From Mycogone perniciosa (taxonomy: Eukaryota; Ascomycota; Sordariomycetes; Hypocreales; Hypocreaceae), in the NCBI GenBank assembly GCA_025331125.1, contig JAOALB010000108.1:1-64000 (forward strand): a DNA stretch of 64,000 nt, written 5' to 3'. The notes under the pieces are model-generated. The model was given only the letters and a program-made list of their open reading frames with translations, searched no databases and was not told the origin of the DNA. Shown here in pieces: positions 60,682-64,000 of this stretch (its first letter is position 1; each line of letters begins with the position of its first letter). Position numbers and translations under genes: made by a program.

Positions 60682-62117
60682 ATGACGACTATGGACGAAG
60701 CTGACGGCTTCGTAATCGTACCAAACAGTCATGTCCTCGACCAGCAGTCACGGAAGCCAGAGTTCTTGGATGACATCAACGAGGCTGTCGACGGATGTGC
60801 CACGGAATTCTGGCCTATAAACAAGAAAATCCACGACAACCCAGAGAGGGGATTCAAGGAATTCATTGCGCATGATGCCTTGACGCGCTTTATGAGGGCC
60901 CAAGAACGTTGGGTTGTGACCCCTTCTGCATATGGCATGGAGACGGCGTGGGTCGCCGTCTTTGATACGGGAAGGGCGGGGCCCGTCGTCTCATTCAATG
61001 CCGAAATGGGTGGGTGCCTTGATACGAGTGATTGTGTATTGAGGCTCACTCTCTGTGTATACAGATTGTCTTCCGGGAATCGGTCATGCCTGTGGTCATA
61101 ACCTCATCGCAACTGCCTCTGTTCTCGGCGCCGTTGCAACAGCCAAAGTCATGAAGCAATACAAAATCGCCGGCAAGGTTGTTTTGTTTGGTACGCCAGC
61201 AGAGGAAGGTCGGTGTCTCCACCTCGTCTCCGTCTTCCCCACAAGTTGACTAGACTGAGGATGCTGACTGAGATAATACGGTGCTAGGCGGCGAAGGAAA
61301 GATTAAGCTCCTCAACGCCGGTGCCTATTCCGATTACAAGGTTGACATTAGCCTTATTTCGCATCCGGGCATAACCCCCGACGCAGCCTTGATGCGTACG
61401 ACCTCGTACCTGCAATTCAAAGTCGAGTACTTTGGTCGCGAGGCACACGCTGCAGCAAACCCATGGCTTGGGATCAATGCCTTGGACGCTCTCATTGCAG
61501 GATATAACAACATCTCAGCGCTGAGACAGCAGATCATGCCCGAGGACAGAATCCAAGGGTACATTACAGACGGGGGTGTAGCTCCCAACATCATTCATGC
61601 TTACGCTGCAGGAATCTTTGTCGTCCGGTCAGACAAGCAGAAACGTCTCGAGGAGCTGAAGAAAAAGGTATACGATTGCTTCGAGGCTGGAGCTTTGGCG
61701 ACAGGGGCAAAACTGGTCATCACTGAACGCTGGGGATACAAGAACCATGTACCGAACCGTCCGATGGCGCGATCCTACACGCGCTACTTTAATGCGCTCA
61801 GTCCGCCGAAGACGATTGCAGAAGATCAAGATGTTGACGAAATACGAGGGAAGACGCAGGCGAGCACCGATCAGGGTGACATCAGTCACGCGATGCCAAG
61901 TCTGAGCGTCGCATTTTATATTCAACCCGGGCCACTGGGACAAGGCCCGCACAACCCGGAGTTTGCTGAAGCCGCGGGAACGATGGAGGCGTACGAGAGG
62001 ACTTTGAGAGTTGCGAAAGGGCTCGCTGGCGTGGGGATGGATGTTCTGTGTACAAAGGGTCTGTTGGGAGATGTTAAGAGGGATTGGAAAGAGAAGGTTG
62101 GACCAGACGCATGCTGA
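60682..62117 (+). CDS. M20-family amidohydrolase/peptidase
   Basis: A 433-residue metal-dependent hydrolase of the M20D type (aminoacylase, IAA-amino-acid hydrolase, p-aminobenzoyl-glutamate hydrolase relatives), which cleaves amide bonds of N-acylated amino acids in the cytosol. Exons: 60682-61009, 61065-61208, 61288-62117; the introns are 55 and 79 bp, the second with a CTGAC branch site. Metal ligands sit in GHACGHN (His117, Cys119, His121) and PAEEGG (Glu156/157); ISHPG holds His183. The dimerisation lid domain starts at FGREAHAAANPWLGINALDA and contains GVAPNIIHAYA. The C-terminal metal ligand is probably in GDISHAMPSLS. There is no signal peptide. Its neighbours are a divergent Zn2Cys6 regulator and a convergent efflux-type MFS gene whose stop codon is only about 140 bp away. 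Confidence 0.9.
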
Positions 62118-62257
62118 CGTTTGGAGACTATGAGCAACGCCATCTAGATGGTATATACAACAGCTTTGTATGTGACTATATTTAACCAGAATCTCTATTA
62201 CATCAAAGCTAATGATCCAACTCCTGCAAAGGTATCATCATGTTTGCAACCCAGATT

Positions 62258-64000
62258 TCACTCCTGGGATTTGCGTCGACTATCGCTTGTTTCTTCATCA
62301 GCCCATCTCTTGAGTTCGTCATCTCGGATCAAGTCCAACCGCTGCTGCTTGATATCACCATGGGTACGCTGGTAGCCCAAGAGTGTTAACAAAACAGCCA
62401 CTCCCGAAATGACCGCTGATACAATCATACAATTCCGGAAAGCGTCCGAGCATGCTTGCTTTACAAGGTGCTGCAGATAGCTTGGGAGTTTCGACTCCGC
62501 GTCTGCCAGCAAAGCTGCAAACTGAGGTGAGATGGGGCCTCCAACCAGCTTAATGACTTCATTGTGCAAAAACACAGATGTCACAGCAATGCCAAAACTC
62601 CCTCCTAGAACTCTACCCTGTGATATAATTCCCTGTGCAGGTGCTGTAATATACCGTTAGCCGGGGGCCCGAGGGTAAATCTGTGAAGACGTACCGTAGT
62701 TGCTGGGAGGAATTTCTAACCCCGTTAGAACCGTCGCCGCACAGAGTGAGAGTCCGCTACCGAGGCCGGGAAAGGTAAGATATCCGAGTAACTTGCTATC
62801 ATCCTCTGAGCCTGATATAGTTGTGAGGAGAGCACATCCTAGAAGCGAGAAGGCTGCTCCTGCAAGTTGAGTTTCAAAAAGGTAATTCCTTTTTGCGTTA
62901 ACTCCGGCGGCGATAACGCAGGCAAAAGCGCTCATCCCTAGCATCGGTAACAACATGAGTGCGCCGACTAGGGCGCTTTTCCCGCTCACTAACTGGGCCC
63001 TAAGAGGAACCGAGAATACCAGAAGATAGAGTGGGAATCCTAGGAAGAGAGTAGTTATAGCTCCGGACCCATAAAACCGGTTACGAAAGATTGAAAGCGG
63101 AAAGGTAGGGATAATGTGACGGGTGGTCCGATACTCCACCACGTATCCCCAAGCCAAGAGCGCCAACCAAGATACCGAGCCAGCAACAAGGGGGGCTATG
63201 AAGACAGCAGTATCCCAGATGCTGGATGTAGAGACTCCTACATTCTGAAATGCGAATACAGTAAGCACAGAAGCAGCAATAAGGAGGATGGAGCCTATAT
63301 AGTCGAATGACCTCCACGGCCGTCGGGCGACAACAATCATTTCTTCCGCCTTTGGCCAGAACAGCACGAAAAATATTACAGACACGAGGCAAATCGGCCC
63401 GCTAGTGTCATTGATCAATATTAACACATCAGAATTATAAGGTAGGGACACATACTTGATCCAGAATACCCATCTCCAAGTGGCATATTGAGTAAGAATG
63501 CCACCAACAATGGGACCGGCGATACATGCGATCATGATAACGATTCCGCCAATGGCAACCGCGTATTCTAGGAGGTGGTGGGGACAAACATCCGGTACGA
63601 GGACAGTCGTCATGGAATAGAGACCTAATGATGAGTGTTGGAGTTGAATCTCGCGAATCTGATGTGGTTATGGGAGTCATGTGCGTACCTGCGCCGCCGA
63701 TACCCTGCAAAGTTCGGAAGGCAACTAATTGCTCCAAGTTCTGGGCAAAGCCACAGGCTAAGGAGAATGCAAAGAATAGAAGCATCGCTGCAAGCCATGC
63801 ATTACGGCGACCAATAACATCAGATATGCGGGCAAAGACAACAGCACAGCTACACTCAGCTAACGTATAGGCTAGTGCAACCCAGTTGACCGATATAAAA
63901 ACACCAAACTCAACAGCAATAGTGTGCAAGCTAGATGCAACTATTGACGTGTCCATCATGGAGAGGAACAGGCCGATGTAAATTCTAGAGGCACCATGCT
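62258..64000 (-). CDS. MFS transporter, 14-TMS drug:H+ antiporter type (partial)
   Basis: The C-terminal part of a major facilitator of the DHA2 (14 membrane segment) family, which exports toxic compounds or secondary metabolites at the plasma or vacuolar membrane. The start lies beyond the right edge. Exons on the minus strand: 64000-63689 (open at the edge), 63624-63456, 63401-62695, 62643-62258; the introns are 64, 54 and 51 bp, and all phases match. Visible motifs are SMMDTSIVASSLHTIA (helix 1), ISDVIGRRNAWLAAM (motif A), LQGIGGAG, and GPIVGGILTQYATWRWVFWI (motif C, typical of antiporters). The N-terminus visible so far is ASRIYIGLFL, so only a short cytosolic head is missing. About 520 residues are present. 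The substrate is unknown. Confidence 0.88.

Noticed and set aside
1..64000. CRISPR arrays, insertion sequences or bacterial operons
   Set aside because: No regularly spaced repeats with unique spacers were seen, and gene structure is eukaryotic throughout.

Overview
The window looks like a chromosome segment of a filamentous ascomycete (Pezizomycotina; Sordariomycetes/Hypocreales is my guess, with low certainty). Protein genes are broken by 48-124 bp introns with GT..AG ends and CTAAC/CTGAC-like branch sites. There are Zn2Cys6 and C2H2 regulators, a P450, MFS permeases and an intron-containing tRNA-Pro. A very AT-rich block full of stop codons has the signature of repeat-induced point mutation (RIP).

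Layout. 1-2156: no supported gene. 2157-3142: SAM-dependent methyltransferase (+). About 3300-37926: one 34.6 kb RIP-degraded retrotransposon graveyard. Its frame is a Gypsy element on + (5' LTR 4466-4841, 3' LTR 37151-37526) whose body is interrupted between 9199 and 34975. The interruption holds a second Gypsy (9200-15878, +), a Copia RT fragment (15879-16371, +), a Copia element on -, a Gypsy on -, and three copies of an LTR-plus-leader repeat, two of them inverted to each other. Two small younger insertions with perfect target-site duplications stand out because they are much less AT-rich: a 415 bp terminal-repeat retrotransposon in miniature (TRIM, 5746-6160) and a 400 bp solo LTR (21549-21948).

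From 37927 to the right edge the DNA is ordinary gene-bearing euchromatin: a frameshifted cytochrome P450 (39124-40943, +), a multi-finger C2H2 protein (41445-42296, +), an alpha/beta hydrolase of the homoserine acetyltransferase-like type (42781-44010, -), a 4 kb intergenic region, a WD-repeat-like protein (47971-49963, +), tRNA-Pro (50558-50649, -), a double-chromodomain protein (51265-52041, -), an AtuA-like/DUF1446 protein (52611-54726, +), an allantoate-permease-type MFS transporter (55008-56974, -), a second identical tRNA-Pro (57941-58032, +) with a degraded tRNA fragment behind it, a Zn2Cys6 regulator (58593-59932, -), an M20 amidohydrolase (60682-62117, +) and a drug-efflux-type MFS transporter cut by the window edge (62258-64000, -).

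How the genes may work together (inference): AtuA-like protein, permease, Zn2Cys6 regulator and M20 amidohydrolase could be a small uptake-and-catabolism neighbourhood for an acid or amide substrate. The methyltransferase and P450 on either side of the transposon block are typical secondary-metabolism tailoring enzymes and may be remnants of one locus split by the retrotransposons. Gene coordinates below run from start codon to stop codon; exon joins are given in the evidence and were checked for reading frame by hand.
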